A stretch of DNA of 64,000 nt from Streptomyces griseoflavus (GCF_014649995.1 NZ_BMUC01000022.1:49086-113085), one strand, 5' to 3'. Positions 7,574 to 16,471 are shown, counted from the first letter of the stretch. A program made the numbers and translations. Notes: generated from the sequence alone by a model not told the origin.

Positions 7574-9373
7574 GTGACGCAGAGTGGACAGGGCGAGGAG
7601 CCCTCGGCGCGCCCCGCGCGCGAAGGCATCGTGCTGCCCTCCGACGGTGGTGAGCCCCTGTTGCCGGGCGAGGCGGGCGGACCGGTCCCCCCGGGCGCCG
7701 GTGCCGACGGCCGGCCCCCCGCGGGCGGTTTCCCCGCCTCGGCCCCGCCCGGCGGCCAGACCTGGGGCACACCGTGGGGTCCCGCCCCGCAGGAGCCCGG
7801 CCCGGCGTCGGGCCAGGACTGGCCGTCCCCGCCCGACGGCTCGTGGGACGGCGCACCGGAACAGTCCTCCTGGAATTCCGCGCCCGCCTCCCAGGCAGGC
7901 CAGGGCCACCCCGGCCCGCTGCCGCCGGAGGGAGCCCGCCCCGCGTCCCACGGCGCCGACGCCGGATACGGCGGACACCCCGGTGCCGCGCCGCTGCCGC
8001 AGCCGGACGCCGGGTACGGCGGCCACCCCGGTCCGGGCGCACAGCACGGCGGCGCGGACCCCTACGGCGCCCACCCCGGTGTGCACGGCGCCCCCCAGGG
8101 CTACGGCGCCGCGCCCGCCCCGCACGCACAGCCGGGCGCCGGATACGGCGGCCACCAGGGCCCGGACGGCGTCTCCGACCCGTACGGCTCCGCCTACGGA
8201 GCCTCCGCGCACCACGCCCCCCACGCCTACGACGCCCCGCACGGTTACGGTGGTGCGCCCGTGCCGCCCGCCGCGCCCGACGGGTCGGAGGGGGCCACCC
8301 AGTTCCTGCCGCCGGTGCCCGCCGGCGGTGCCGACGAGGGCGCGACGCAGTACATACCCCCGGTGGGCCCGGGCGCGCTGCCGCCCGAGATGCCCGCCGC
8401 GCACCACTCCGAGGACACCCGGTACCCGGGTCACGCGCAGCAGCACGCGCCCGGCGCCGGCCCGCTGCCGTCCGCCGGCCATCCCGACGCCGAGGCGACC
8501 CAGTTCATCGCCCCCGTCACCGACCAGCCCTACGGCGCGCCGGCCGGTCCGCCGCCCGGTGACGCCGGCCGGCAGCCGCCCGCCGAGTTCGACAACCTGT
8601 TCCGCAGCGACGACGGCGGCCCGGCCGGATCCACCCAGCAGCTCCCGCGTGTCGAGTACGGCGGCCCCGCCCCCGCCCCGCACACCCCGCGCCCGTCCGG
8701 CCGCGCCGGTGCGGACCGCGGCGGACGCGGCGGTGGCCGAGGCGGCACCCGCGTGCCGGTCATCGCGGCGGTCGGTGTCGGTATCGCCGTCCTCGGTGTC
8801 GGCGCGGGCGCCCTGCTCGGCAGCGGGGGCGGCGACGGCGGCGGTGACAAGGAGACGGTGTCCGCCACCGCGCCCGCGAGCCAGGAGGCGCAGGCCCCTC
8901 CCTCGCCGACCGTCGACCCCGTCCGTGAGCAGGCCGTCGAGCTGGACAAGCTGCTGGCGCACAGCGGCGACAGCCGGACCGCGGTGATCAACGCGGTCGC
9001 CGACGTGAAGGCCTGCCGCAACCTGGAGCAGGCGGCCAAGGACCTGCGGCAGGCGGCCGGGGAGCGCAGCAAGCTGGTCACCGACCTCTCCGCGCTGTCG
9101 ACGGACCAGCTGCCCGACCACGAGGCCCTGAGCGCCGCGCTCACCAAGGCGTGGCAGGCGTCGGCCTCGGCCGACAACCACTACGCGGCCTGGGCCGACC
9201 AGGTGGCGGGCAAGAAGGGCTGCAAGAAGGGTCAGGCCCGCACGACCAGGGAGACCCAGGCCGGCAACCGGGACAGCGGTACCGCGACCGCCGAGAAGGG
9301 CAAGGCGGCCACGCTGTGGAACAAGATCGCCCAGCAGTACGGCCTCACCCAGCGCCAGCCGACCCAGCTCTGA
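7574..9373 (+). CDS. Proline-rich single-pass membrane protein
   Basis: A 599-residue protein. About 395 N-terminal residues are disordered, rich in Pro, Gly, Ala and His, with repeated YGGHPG/YGGHQG units and EATQFxxPV-like phrases; proline-rich tails like this often bind FHA or other partners. One membrane helix follows (about 397-420, VPVIAAVGVGIAVLGVGAGA), then a helical extracytoplasmic domain of about 175 residues with two cysteines. GTG 7574 is chosen because AGGAG precedes it by six bases. Similar proteins occur near purU in streptomycetes; function unknown. Confidence 0.75.
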   Translation: MTQSGQGEEPSARPAREGIVLPSDGGEPLLPGEAGGPVPPGAGADGRPPAGGFPASAPPGGQTWGTPWGPAPQEPGPASGQDWPSPPDGSWDGAPEQSSWNSAPASQAGQGHPGPLPPEGARPASHGADAGYGGHPGAAPLPQPDAGYGGHPGPGAQHGGADPYGAHPGVHGAPQGYGAAPAPHAQPGAGYGGHQGPDGVSDPYGSAYGASAHHAPHAYDAPHGYGGAPVPPAAPDGSEGATQFLPPVPAGGADEGATQYIPPVGPGALPPEMPAAHHSEDTRYPGHAQQHAPGAGPLPSAGHPDAEATQFIAPVTDQPYGAPAGPPPGDAGRQPPAEFDNLFRSDDGGPAGSTQQLPRVEYGGPAPAPHTPRPSGRAGADRGGRGGGRGGTRVPVIAAVGVGIAVLGVGAGALLGSGGGDGGGDKETVSATAPASQEAQAPPSPTVDPVREQAVELDKLLAHSGDSRTAVINAVADVKACRNLEQAAKDLRQAAGERSKLVTDLSALSTDQLPDHEALSAALTKAWQASASADNHYAAWADQVAGKKGCKKGQARTTRETQAGNRDSGTATAEKGKAATLWNKIAQQYGLTQRQPTQL

Positions 9374-9427
9374 CCGCGGCCCGCCCCGGACCGGCCGGCC
9401 GCCGGCGGACGGCGGACGGCGGGCCGG

Positions 9428-10735
9428 TCACAGGTCCGCGCCCCGCAGGGTCTCCGTCACGTCCGTGAAGCCCTCGCGGGCGGCCACCAGCCGGCCCTTC
9501 TCGACCACCTGGAGCGTCACGTTCGCGTTGACCAGGCGGGGGTAGCCGACGGCGGCCAGCTCGTCCTGGAACTTCCACTCCAGGGTGGGGGTGAGGTCGC
9601 CCGTGGTGACCTTCAGCCCGCCGTCCAGCGCACCGCTGACCGTGTCGGAGTTCACCTCGCCGTCGCCCAGCGACTCGACGACCTGCCGGAACACGGTGTA
9701 GGCGATCCAGGTGGTCTGCACCCCGGCGTCCGCCGCGTCGATCCGGTTGTCGCCGAACGCCTCCTTCTCGATCACCTTCTTCATGGGAGCCCAGCGCGCG
9801 TCGCCCGCCGCCGGGTACCAGCCGGTGACGTAGGACCCCTCATACGGCCCCGACGCCCCGCCGGACGCGTCGACGGCCGACTGGTCGACGCTGCCCAGCA
9901 CGGTCGCGGTGCGCACCCCGGGATAGTCCGCGCGGGCCCGCCGGAAGGAGTCCATGAAGGTGCCGGTGCGGTCACCGAGCGCGGGCACGACACAGCCCGG
10001 CTCGGCCGGATCGGTGGTGGCCCGCTCCAGGGCACGCCGGGTCTGGGCCTCGTACGAGGTGGCGGACTCCACGGCGCGCTGGTCGCCCGCGAGCGCGTGC
10101 CCGCCCGCCTTCAGACCCGAGTCGAGCAGCGGGGGCAGCTGGTCGCCGGCGAGGGTGTCGGGCCGGATCAGGGTGACCGGCCCGCAGGTGTCGGCGAGGG
10201 TGCGGCCGAGACCGGCCAGCAGCGCCGGCTGGCCGCCGTTGACGGGGTAGGACAGGGGACTGGTGAACTCGGCGGTGGTGATGCCGTAGCCGCCGATGTA
10301 CGGGATGCCCGCGGCCTCCAGGGTGGGCAGGAAGCCCTCGGCGTGCTGGCTGTAGGAGCCGACGACCGCGACGACCTCCTCCTCGACGGCGCGCCGGGCG
10401 CACCGCCCGGCGCTCACCGAGTCGTTCCGCTCGTTGCAGGTCAGCACGTCGACACGGCGGCCGTTGATGCCGCCCTCGGCGTTGATCCAGCGCGCCCAGG
10501 CCTCGGCGAACGCGGGCATGCCGGGCTTGTTGGTGGCGTCGGTGTCCTGCGGCGCCCAGGTCATCACGGTGATGGTGTCGTCCCCGGAGCCCCCCGTGGC
10601 ACCGGGGACGACACCGCACCCGGCGGCGAGCGACGCGCCCGCCGCCAGCGCGCCCGTGGTCAGGGCGGCGGCTCTGACGCGCCGGGTGAGGAGGCGGGGG
10701 AGGACGGTGCTGCGGGTCTGTCGCCTGCCGGTCAT
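9428..10735 (-). CDS. Periplasmic-binding-type lipoprotein (branched-chain amino acid ABC family)
   Basis: A 435-residue exported lipoprotein. It has a twin-arginine-containing signal (RRVRAAALTTG), the lipobox LAAGC, then a type 1 periplasmic-binding fold as in LivJ-like receptors: GINGRRVDVL near residue 100, VVAVVGSYSQH, and a second lobe around YVTGWYPA. No permease or ATPase gene is beside it, so it may be a ligand sensor rather than a transporter part. The start is uncertain because ATG 10735 has only a weak ribosome site. It converges with the proline-rich membrane gene. Confidence 0.8.
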   Translation of the reverse strand: MTGRRQTRSTVLPRLLTRRVRAAALTTGALAAGASLAAGCGVVPGATGGSGDDTITVMTWAPQDTDATNKPGMPAFAEAWARWINAEGGINGRRVDVLTCNERNDSVSAGRCARRAVEEEVVAVVGSYSQHAEGFLPTLEAAGIPYIGGYGITTAEFTSPLSYPVNGGQPALLAGLGRTLADTCGPVTLIRPDTLAGDQLPPLLDSGLKAGGHALAGDQRAVESATSYEAQTRRALERATTDPAEPGCVVPALGDRTGTFMDSFRRARADYPGVRTATVLGSVDQSAVDASGGASGPYEGSYVTGWYPAAGDARWAPMKKVIEKEAFGDNRIDAADAGVQTTWIAYTVFRQVVESLGDGEVNSDTVSGALDGGLKVTTGDLTPTLEWKFQDELAAVGYPRLVNANVTLQVVEKGRLVAAREGFTDVTETLRGADL

Positions 10736-10845
10736 GCTTCCGCACCATTCCCCCACACGGCCAACCCCGGAGTGACCGTCGGTCAACGGCCGGTGACGCC
10801 GAGGTGAATTACGGGGTCCCGTGCGACCCGCGATGCGCGGAAACG

Positions 10846-10851
10846 TACGAT
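10846..10851 (+). promoter_or_regulatory. -10 box of a leaderless transcript
   Basis: TACGAT lies eight bases before GTG 10860, which fits transcription starting at the start codon. No good -35 and no Shine-Dalgarno sequence are present. Confidence 0.4.
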
Positions 10852-10859
10852 CGACGACC

Positions 10860-11354
10860 GTGCAAGGTTCGGAGAACTCTTCCCGTCGCGGCCGTCGCTC
10901 CTCCACCATGGGCGGCATGCCACTCAACGACATGCCGTGGTGGCGCTGGCGCAGCAATGTGCGCTCCGCGCTGCACATGCTCTCCGACCCCGGCTTCCAG
11001 CGGGACGTCTGGCTGGCCGGTGTGCCCGGCTACGGGGACGTCACCGACGCCGTGTACCGGCTGGTCGAGGACACCTGGCTGGACAACTGGTCCGCCGAGA
11101 AGTACGTCGGCACGATCTTCCGCGACTCCCAGGAGGCGGCGCTCGTCGACACCGCGGTGCTGCGCGTGCTGCGGATCATGCACCAGGTCGGGCCGGACGC
11201 GCCGGTGACCGCCTACCTGGAGAACGAGGGATGGCCGGACGCGGTGCGTGCCGCGCGGGACGCGCACGTGCGGATGGCGGCCAGTGACGGCGAGGACCCC
11301 GACACCCCGCCGCGCACCCTCGAGGTGCTGCGGATCGTGACGCGGTCCGCGTAG
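10860..11354 (+). CDS. SCO4402-family conserved hypothetical protein
   Basis: A 164-residue soluble protein conserved next to purU in streptomycetes. The conserved core begins MPLNDMPWWRWRSNVRSALH and is acidic and helical with many Trp and Asp; no catalytic motif can be seen. I chose GTG 10860 because a TACGAT -10 box sits eight bases upstream, as expected for a leaderless message; ATG 10908 or 10917 are alternatives but have no ribosome site. It is 47 bases upstream of purU and on the same strand. Confidence 0.7.
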   Translation: MQGSENSSRRGRRSSTMGGMPLNDMPWWRWRSNVRSALHMLSDPGFQRDVWLAGVPGYGDVTDAVYRLVEDTWLDNWSAEKYVGTIFRDSQEAALVDTAVLRVLRIMHQVGPDAPVTAYLENEGWPDAVRAARDAHVRMAASDGEDPDTPPRTLEVLRIVTRSA

Positions 11355-11401
11355 CGGAACGGCCCCCCGGCCGTGACACCGCGTGTGGGACCCTTTTCTG
11401 C

Positions 11402-12283
11402 ATGAGCGAGCAGTCCACCCGAGCCGCGGCCCCGGCCGACCAGTACGTCCTCACCCTGTTCTGTCCCGACAAGCAGGGCATCGTGCACGCGGTGTCCAGC
11501 TATCTGTTCATGACCGGCTGCAACATCGAGGACAGCCAGCAGTTCGGGGACCACGACACGGGACTGTTCTTCATGCGGGTCCACTTCTCCGCGGAGGCCC
11601 CGGTGACCGTGGAGAAGCTGCGGGCGAGCTTCGCGGCGATCGGTGACTCCTTCCGGATGGACTGGCAGATCAACCGGGCCGACGAGAAGATGCGCATCCT
11701 GCTCATGGTCAGCCGGTTCGGGCACTGCCTGAACGACCTGCTGTTCCGGGCACGGACGGGTGCGCTGCCCGTGGAGATCGCCGGCGTGGTGTCCAATCAC
11801 ACCGACTTCGCCGAGCTGGTGGGCTCGTACAACATTCCGTTCCATCACATCCCCGTGCCGAAGGACGGCAAGCCGGAGGCGGAGGCCAGGCTGCTGGAGA
11901 TCGTGCGCGAGGAGGAGGTGGAACTCGTCGTCCTCGCCCGCTACATGCAGGTCCTCTCCGACGACCTGTGCAAGCAGCTCTCCGGTCGGATCATCAACAT
12001 CCACCACTCCTTCCTGCCGAGCTTCAAGGGCGCCAAGCCGTACCACCAGGCGCACGCGCGGGGCGTGAAGCTGATCGGCGCCACGGCGCACTACGTCACC
12101 GCCGACCTCGACGAGGGCCCGATCATCGAGCAGGAGGTCGAGCGGGTGGGCCACGACGTCACCCCCGAGGGGCTCGTGGCGATCGGCCGTGACGTGGAGT
12201 GCCAGGCGCTGGCGCGGGCGGTGAAGTGGCACGCGGAGCGGCGGATCCTGCTGAACGGCCGCAGGACCGTGGTGTTCGCCTAG
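11402..12283 (+). CDS. purU: Formyltetrahydrofolate deformylase
   Basis: A 293-residue enzyme that hydrolyses 10-formyl-THF to formate and THF, balancing one-carbon pools. An N-terminal ACT domain (about 12-90) precedes a formyltransferase fold. The active-site Asn (VVSNHTDF), His (INIHHSFLPSFKGAKPYHQA) and Asp (VTADLDEGPII) motifs are all present and the length is normal. The ATG lacks a Shine-Dalgarno sequence and GACCCT lies seven bases upstream, so the message may be leaderless. Confidence 0.95.
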   Translation: MSEQSTRAAAPADQYVLTLFCPDKQGIVHAVSSYLFMTGCNIEDSQQFGDHDTGLFFMRVHFSAEAPVTVEKLRASFAAIGDSFRMDWQINRADEKMRILLMVSRFGHCLNDLLFRARTGALPVEIAGVVSNHTDFAELVGSYNIPFHHIPVPKDGKPEAEARLLEIVREEEVELVVLARYMQVLSDDLCKQLSGRIINIHHSFLPSFKGAKPYHQAHARGVKLIGATAHYVTADLDEGPIIEQEVERVGHDVTPEGLVAIGRDVECQALARAVKWHAERRILLNGRRTVVFA

Positions 12284-12316
12284 GGACCCGGTCCCTCCCC
12301 CGTACCGCGCCCCGCG

Positions 12317-13501
12317 CTACATGCGGCTCATGCTCGCCGCGGCGAACAGGACGTCCCGGATCGCCGTACGGTCCCCCTCCTGCCCCGCGGCGGCCTCCCG
12401 CGGCGGGACGTGGCCCGCGGCCAGCCGGCAGAACTCCGCGCCGTCCAGCGCGACGTGCGCCACCTCGTGCTCGGCGGAGCCCTTCGCCGCGGGGGAGTCC
12501 AGCGGGATGAGCCACTCCCCGCCGCCCGAGCCCTCGATCTCCAGCCGCAGGCTGCGTCCCGGCTCCCCGGCGGCGACCAGGCGCCGTTCGACGGGCGAGG
12601 CCAGCCCGTGCAGCCTGCGGTGCTCCAGCACCGCCGGGAGCAGCCGCGCGGCGAGGTCGACCAGGCGGTGCAGATGCCGTCCGGAGGGCGGGTCGTAGGG
12701 GTAGTCGACCGCCTCGGCGATGTCCTCGGCGTGCACCCAGCACTCGAAGGCCCGGTCCAGCAGGGCGTCGGGCAGCGGCAGTTCGAAGTCGCCGTACGGG
12801 ACCGTGGTCCGCTCGGTGCCGCCGGTGAAGGACACGGTCCGTACGAGGGCGTGGCTCTGTTCCCGCCAGGGCGCGCGGACGGAGCGGGTGGGCGGGAAGC
12901 GGGCGGCCCGCCAGTACGCCTCGGTGCGGTCCGCGGGGGTGGGCCGGGCGGCCGTGATCTCGCCGAGCGGGTCGTTCAGGCCGAGGGCGACCGCGACCAG
13001 CCCGTCGACCGTCAGCAGGTGCGCGATCACCCCGGCGACGGTGGTGCGGCGGCTGCTCGCCTCGTCGGCCTCGTACCAGCGCAGCCGCACCGGCGCGTGC
13101 CACTCGGAGTCCCCGAAGTCCTGCAGCAGGGCGTCAAGGCGCGCGGTCTCGGCGTCGTAGGCGGCGGCCCACTCCGGTACGGGGATGCGTGGCGGGCGCC
13201 GTTCGAGGCAGGACTCCAGGACGCGGGTGCGCAGCCCGGGGTCCAGGTCGAGGCTCTCGGGCCGGTGGAGCAGGCCGACCGCCTCCCGCAGGCGCAGTGC
13301 CTCGTCCGCGCAGGGGCCGCAGTCGCCGAGGTGTTCCTCGACGGCCTCCCCCTCGGCGGGTGCGCAGGCGGACAGCGCCCAGGCGCCCAGCAGTGACTTC
13401 AGCACGTCGTGCTCCCGTACGAGGGGCATACCGTCCGGCCCGTTTGCTCCGGGCGTGCCCGCGGCCGTCCGTTCCCGTCGCTGCCCGGTCCGCCCGCTCA
13501 C
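12317..13501 (-). CDS. Zinc-finger anti-sigma factor fused to a mycothiol isomerase-like (DinB/MDMPI) domain
   Basis: A 394-residue protein. The N-terminal ZAS-type domain contains HLGDCGPC, the H-x3-C-x2-C zinc motif of anti-sigma factors. The rest resembles the maleylpyruvate isomerase/mycothiol-dependent DinB fold (EWAAAYDAETARLDALL, then VAGVIAHLLTVDGLVAVALG and ECWVHAEDIAEA). The start GTG overlaps the stop of the upstream sigma gene by four bases (GTGA), indicating translational coupling. It presumably holds that sigma factor inactive and responds to a thiol or redox signal. No membrane segment, so the sensing is cytoplasmic. Confidence 0.82.
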   Translation of the reverse strand: MSGRTGQRRERTAAGTPGANGPDGMPLVREHDVLKSLLGAWALSACAPAEGEAVEEHLGDCGPCADEALRLREAVGLLHRPESLDLDPGLRTRVLESCLERRPPRIPVPEWAAAYDAETARLDALLQDFGDSEWHAPVRLRWYEADEASSRRTTVAGVIAHLLTVDGLVAVALGLNDPLGEITAARPTPADRTEAYWRAARFPPTRSVRAPWREQSHALVRTVSFTGGTERTTVPYGDFELPLPDALLDRAFECWVHAEDIAEAVDYPYDPPSGRHLHRLVDLAARLLPAVLEHRRLHGLASPVERRLVAAGEPGRSLRLEIEGSGGGEWLIPLDSPAAKGSAEHEVAHVALDGAEFCRLAAGHVPPREAAAGQEGDRTAIRDVLFAAASMSRM

Positions 13502-14079
13502 GCGGCACCCCCGATCCCGGGCGGGGCGCCCGGGGTCTCGGTGTCGTGGGCGGTGGCCAGCAGCTGGAGGCCCAGGCGGAGCCGGCGGCGGGCCTCGTCG
13601 TCGGTGACGCCCAGGTCGGTGGCGGTCTGGTGGTAGTCCCGGCGCTGGAAGTAGGCCAGTTCCAGGGCGGCCCGCAGGGGAGTCGGCAGGGACTGGACGA
13701 TGTAGTCGGCGCGGGCGGCCACCGAGGCGTGCCGCAGCGTGCGTTCCAGGTCCTCGGTGGTGCCGGGGCCGCCGCGGGCGAGGGCCGCGGTCCCGGTGGT
13801 GCGCAGCCGCTGCACGGCCAGCCGGTTGGTCAGCGCGGCGAGCCAGCTGCGCAGGGGGCCCTCGTCGGGGTCGTAGGAGTCCGGGTGCTGCCAGACGTGG
13901 GCGAAGACGTCGCGGGTCAGGGCGTCGGCCGCGGGCTCGTCGCCCACGACGCGGTGGGCGAGGCCGTGGACGAGGGAGGCGAACCGGTCGTAGAGCTCGC
14001 CCAGGGCGGCCGCCTCCCCGCGCGCGAGCCGCTGCTGCATCCTGCGGTCCCAGCGGGGCGGTGCGTCCCGTTCCGGCAT
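13498..14079 (-). CDS. ECF-type RNA polymerase sigma factor
   Basis: A 193-residue sigma-70 family member of extracytoplasmic-function type. Region 2 covers about residues 25-95 (ELYDRFASLVHGLAHRVVGD, then PLRSWLAALTNRLAVQRLR); region 4 is near 135-185 (LPTPLRAALELAYFQRRDYHQ, then ATDLGVTDDEARRRLRLGL). GAGGGG precedes the ATG by four bases. It is translationally coupled to the zinc anti-sigma gene and divergent from a STAS-domain gene, so the locus looks like one regulatory circuit. Confidence 0.88.
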   Translation of the reverse strand: MPERDAPPRWDRRMQQRLARGEAAALGELYDRFASLVHGLAHRVVGDEPAADALTRDVFAHVWQHPDSYDPDEGPLRSWLAALTNRLAVQRLRTTGTAALARGGPGTTEDLERTLRHASVAARADYIVQSLPTPLRAALELAYFQRRDYHQTATDLGVTDDEARRRLRLGLQLLATAHDTETPGAPPGIGGAA

Positions 14080-14288
14080 GCGGCCCCTCACCCCCTGTTC
14101 CTCCCCGGCACCCCGGGCCGGTCGGTGCCCGGGGCCGGCGTATGGCCGGTGACCCCATGAATGTAGTCGGCACGGACGAGGGCGCACGCCCCTTTGTGGC
14201 AATGTGCGCCCCCGGCGATGCCGCAGGTGGTAAGGGGCCTCCCGCGCACGTCGGACCTTGCTCGGCTCGTGACTACCCCGCACGGCAC

Positions 14289-14304
14289 CGATCGGAACCG
14301 ATCG
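14289..14304. promoter_or_regulatory. 16-base palindrome in the sigma/STAS divergent region
   Basis: CGATCGG-AA-CCGATCG is a perfect dyad. It is followed by further ATCG-rich half-sites to about 14318. It sits between the divergent ECF sigma and STAS genes, a likely shared operator. Confidence 0.45.
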
Positions 14305-14447
14305 AATCGGATCGAATGCGACTAGAACAAGCCCTTTCTGATCGGTAACCGTTTCCCGGGCCGCGTTTCAGGGGAACGGCCGTGGGGCAGCCGCGCTGCA
14401 AGGAAGCGTAGGCACTGCTTCCGTTTCGGCGAGCGAGGGGCGTGGTG

Positions 14448-14822
14448 GTGACCTTCACAGTGACCGATCAGGAGCACGGCGGATGGGCCGTGCTCCGGGT
14501 GTCGGGGGAACTGGACCTGGTGACGTCCCCGGTGCTGCGCCAGCGGGTGCACGACGTGGTGGCCGAGGGCCGGCACAGCCTCGTCCTCGATCTCTCCGAG
14601 GTGTGGTTCTGCGACTCCAGCGGGGTGGGCGTGCTCATCGCCTCCCGCCGGCTGCTGCGCTCCTGCGGGGGCGGCCTGCGGCTGATCCTCCCCGCGCGCG
14701 GAGCCGCCGACGGCAGTCACGTGAACAAGGTGCTCGGCGCCCTCGGTGTGCGGCGCCTCTTCGAGATCCATCCGGACGTCCCCTCCGCGGTCGACGAGGA
14801 CTCCCGTCCGCTGTCGGCGTGA
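14448..14822 (+). CDS. STAS-domain anti-sigma factor antagonist
   Basis: A 124-residue STAS protein like SpoIIAA/RsbV (BldG type). The phosphorylatable serine lies in WFCDSSGVGVL. In the family the unphosphorylated form binds an RsbW-type kinase and frees its sigma factor. Three consecutive GTG codons (14442, 14445, 14448) could start it; AGGGG ends at 14440, so 14448 has the best spacing. A possible partner is the RsbW-like ATPase at 15971. Divergent from the ECF sigma operon. Confidence 0.88.
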   Translation: MTFTVTDQEHGGWAVLRVSGELDLVTSPVLRQRVHDVVAEGRHSLVLDLSEVWFCDSSGVGVLIASRRLLRSCGGGLRLILPARGAADGSHVNKVLGALGVRRLFEIHPDVPSAVDEDSRPLSA

Positions 14823-14989
14823 GCCCGGCGCCCCGGACGTGCGTCGTGGGACCGCTCACACGTGTCACGCCGTTGTCCCGGTATTCCCCCGGTCCTGGTG
14901 CGGGCGACGCTTTCGTGCTCCCGGACGCCCGCTGACCACGTACGCTCCCAGCGAGACGACCCACTGACCTAAGGCGGCCTGAAAGAGAC

Positions 14990-15502
14990 ATGGTCACCAG
15001 CGAGTACGAGCGCAGGATCGCGGCCCGGTTCGCCACCTTCGACCAGGACGGCAACGGCTACATCGACCGCGAGGACTTCAGCGGAGCGGCCAAGGCGCTG
15101 CTCGCCGAGTTCGGCACCGCCGCCCGCTCCGACCGGGGCCAGGCGCTGTACATCGGCGCCGAGGCGTTCTGGCAGGGCATGGCGGGCATCGCGGACCGGG
15201 ACGGCGACCAGCGCATCACGCGCGAGGAGTTCGTGCACGGCGCGGTCAAGCGGCTGCGGGACAACCCGGACGGGTTCGCCGAGATCGCCCGCCCCTTCCT
15301 GCACGCGGCGCTCGCCGTCGCCGACACCGACGACGACGGTGCGGCCGGCGTCGGGAACGTCGCGCGGGTGCTCACGGTGCTGGGCGTCGCCGGGGACCTC
15401 GCCGGCACGGTCGCCGCCTCCCTCGACGCGGACGGCGACGGCAGGATCGGCGAGGAGGAGATCGTCCGGGCCTTCGCCCGCTACTTCACCGTTCCCGAGT
15501 GA
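14990..15502 (+). CDS. EF-hand calcium-binding protein (calerythrin-like)
   Basis: A 170-residue soluble protein with four EF-hand positions. Loop 1 (DQDGNGYIDREDF), loop 2 (DRDGDQRITREEF) and loop 4 (DADGDGRIGEEEI) are canonical. Loop 3 (DTDDDGAAGVGNV) lacks the final Glu and probably binds poorly. Calerythrin-like proteins buffer or sense calcium in actinomycetes. AAAGAG precedes the ATG. It lies between a STAS protein and an RsbW-like kinase, all on the same strand but with separate promoters likely. Confidence 0.92.
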   Translation: MVTSEYERRIAARFATFDQDGNGYIDREDFSGAAKALLAEFGTAARSDRGQALYIGAEAFWQGMAGIADRDGDQRITREEFVHGAVKRLRDNPDGFAEIARPFLHAALAVADTDDDGAAGVGNVARVLTVLGVAGDLAGTVAASLDADGDGRIGEEEIVRAFARYFTVPE

Positions 15503-15814
15503 CGCACCCCGCGCGGATGTCACGGATCGTGGCATTTCCGTGATCACGGAGCGTGGAGTCCGGCTCGTGCCCCCCGGGTGACCCGTCACGGCCCGGAGTC
15601 GGACGCCCCCTCCGGTACCTTGTGTGGGATGCGAGTCGTTCCGAGCACGCACCGCGGCGGAGTCGCCCCCGAGGCGACTCCGTCCGGGCTGGTGCCTGCG
15701 GTTGCTCGCCGTGCCGCCGGGCCCGTCGCCGCCCCCTGTTCGACTCCCCGTGAAGGGCGTCGCACAGTATGCCGTACGTGTACTCCTTCGCGCGGGAATA
15801 TGCCCGAAGCGCTT

Positions 15815-15836
15815 GTTGACGTGACTGTACGTCAAC
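15815..15836. promoter_or_regulatory. Perfect inverted repeat, probable operator
   Basis: GTTGACGT-GACTGT-ACGTCAAC has perfect 8-base arms and a 6-base spacer. It is 135 bases upstream of the RsbW-like gene and contains TTGAC on both strands, so it could also be a -35 region. Confidence 0.4.
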
Positions 15837-15884
15837 CATGCTGTCCCACAAGGGACTCACGTTCCGTGAACCCTGTCCCGGCCG

Positions 15885-15915
15885 TTGTTCTGGCCATGCA
15901 GAAAATGGCTACGAT
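15885..15915 (+). promoter_or_regulatory. Promoter-like sequence of the RsbW-like gene
   Basis: TTGTTC (15885-15890) and TACGAT (15910-15915) are separated by 19 bases, slightly long for a vegetative promoter. It would give a leader of about 50 bases. Confidence 0.3.
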
Positions 15916-15970
15916 CGTGGCCCTCGTGAGGCGCGAGTCCAAGTGTCCGCCGGTTCGGATGGTGTGAGCG

Positions 15971-16471
15971 GTGCAGGTGCTTCAAGTGCAGTTGGAGATC
16001 CGGCCCGACCCCGCTGAGGTGGGGCGTGCCCGGCGGTGGGCCCGTTCACGGCTGGCCGGGTCCGGCATAGGGGCCGACGAACCACTGGCCGAGACGCTGA
16101 TCCTGCTCGTCTCGGAACTCGTCACCAACGCCGTGGTGCACACCGGCCGCCCCGCCGTGCTCCGCCTGTCCCTGCCGGGCGCGGAGGCGGCCGAGGAGAC
16201 CGTCGTCCGCCTGGAGGTGGCCGACCGCAGCGACCGGGCACCGGTGCCGCGCTGCGTGGACGGCGAGGCGACCGGCGGCCGCGGACTCGCCCTCGTGGAC
16301 GGCCTGGCCGACCGCTGGGGCTGGAGCGCCGAGGGCGTCGGCAAGCGCATCTGGTGCGAACTGGACCGCTGCGCGAACCCCTCCGGGGCCGCCGCGCCGG
16401 CCTGCGGCCCGGGTGCCGCCGCGGCGTACGAGGGGCGGACCTACGGGGGACGGACGTACGAGGCGGTGTGA
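15971..16471 (+). CDS. RsbW-like ATP-binding regulatory protein
   Basis: A 166-residue GHKL ATPase-domain protein of the anti-sigma kinase type. The N box (SELVTNAVVH), G1 box (EVADRSDRAP) and G2 box (GGRGLALVDGLADRWG) are in order. Such proteins bind sigma factors or phosphorylate STAS antagonists; the STAS gene at 14448 is the obvious candidate partner. The C-terminal 35 residues are low-complexity Gly/Ala/Tyr (EGRTYGGRTYEAV). GTG start without a strong ribosome site. Confidence 0.85.
   Translation: MQVLQVQLEIRPDPAEVGRARRWARSRLAGSGIGADEPLAETLILLVSELVTNAVVHTGRPAVLRLSLPGAEAAEETVVRLEVADRSDRAPVPRCVDGEATGGRGLALVDGLADRWGWSAEGVGKRIWCELDRCANPSGAAAPACGPGAAAAYEGRTYGGRTYEAV

Larger units (their letters stand above)
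15503..15970. other. Intergenic region with palindrome and promoter
   Basis: About 470 bases without a convincing gene. An open frame from about 15629 to 15967 has mixed codon bias and no ribosome site, so I leave it out. The 8-6-8 palindrome at 15815-15836 and a promoter-like pair at 15885-15915 are listed separately. Confidence 0.45.

Noticed and set aside
14341-14440. SigB-type promoter before the STAS gene
   Set aside because: GTTT and GGGAAC are at plausible spacing but the -10 element differs from GGGTAC at a key base.
15578-15967. 129-codon frame upstream of the RsbW-like gene
   Set aside because: Codon bias fades after the first third, no ribosome site, and it spans the palindrome and promoter.
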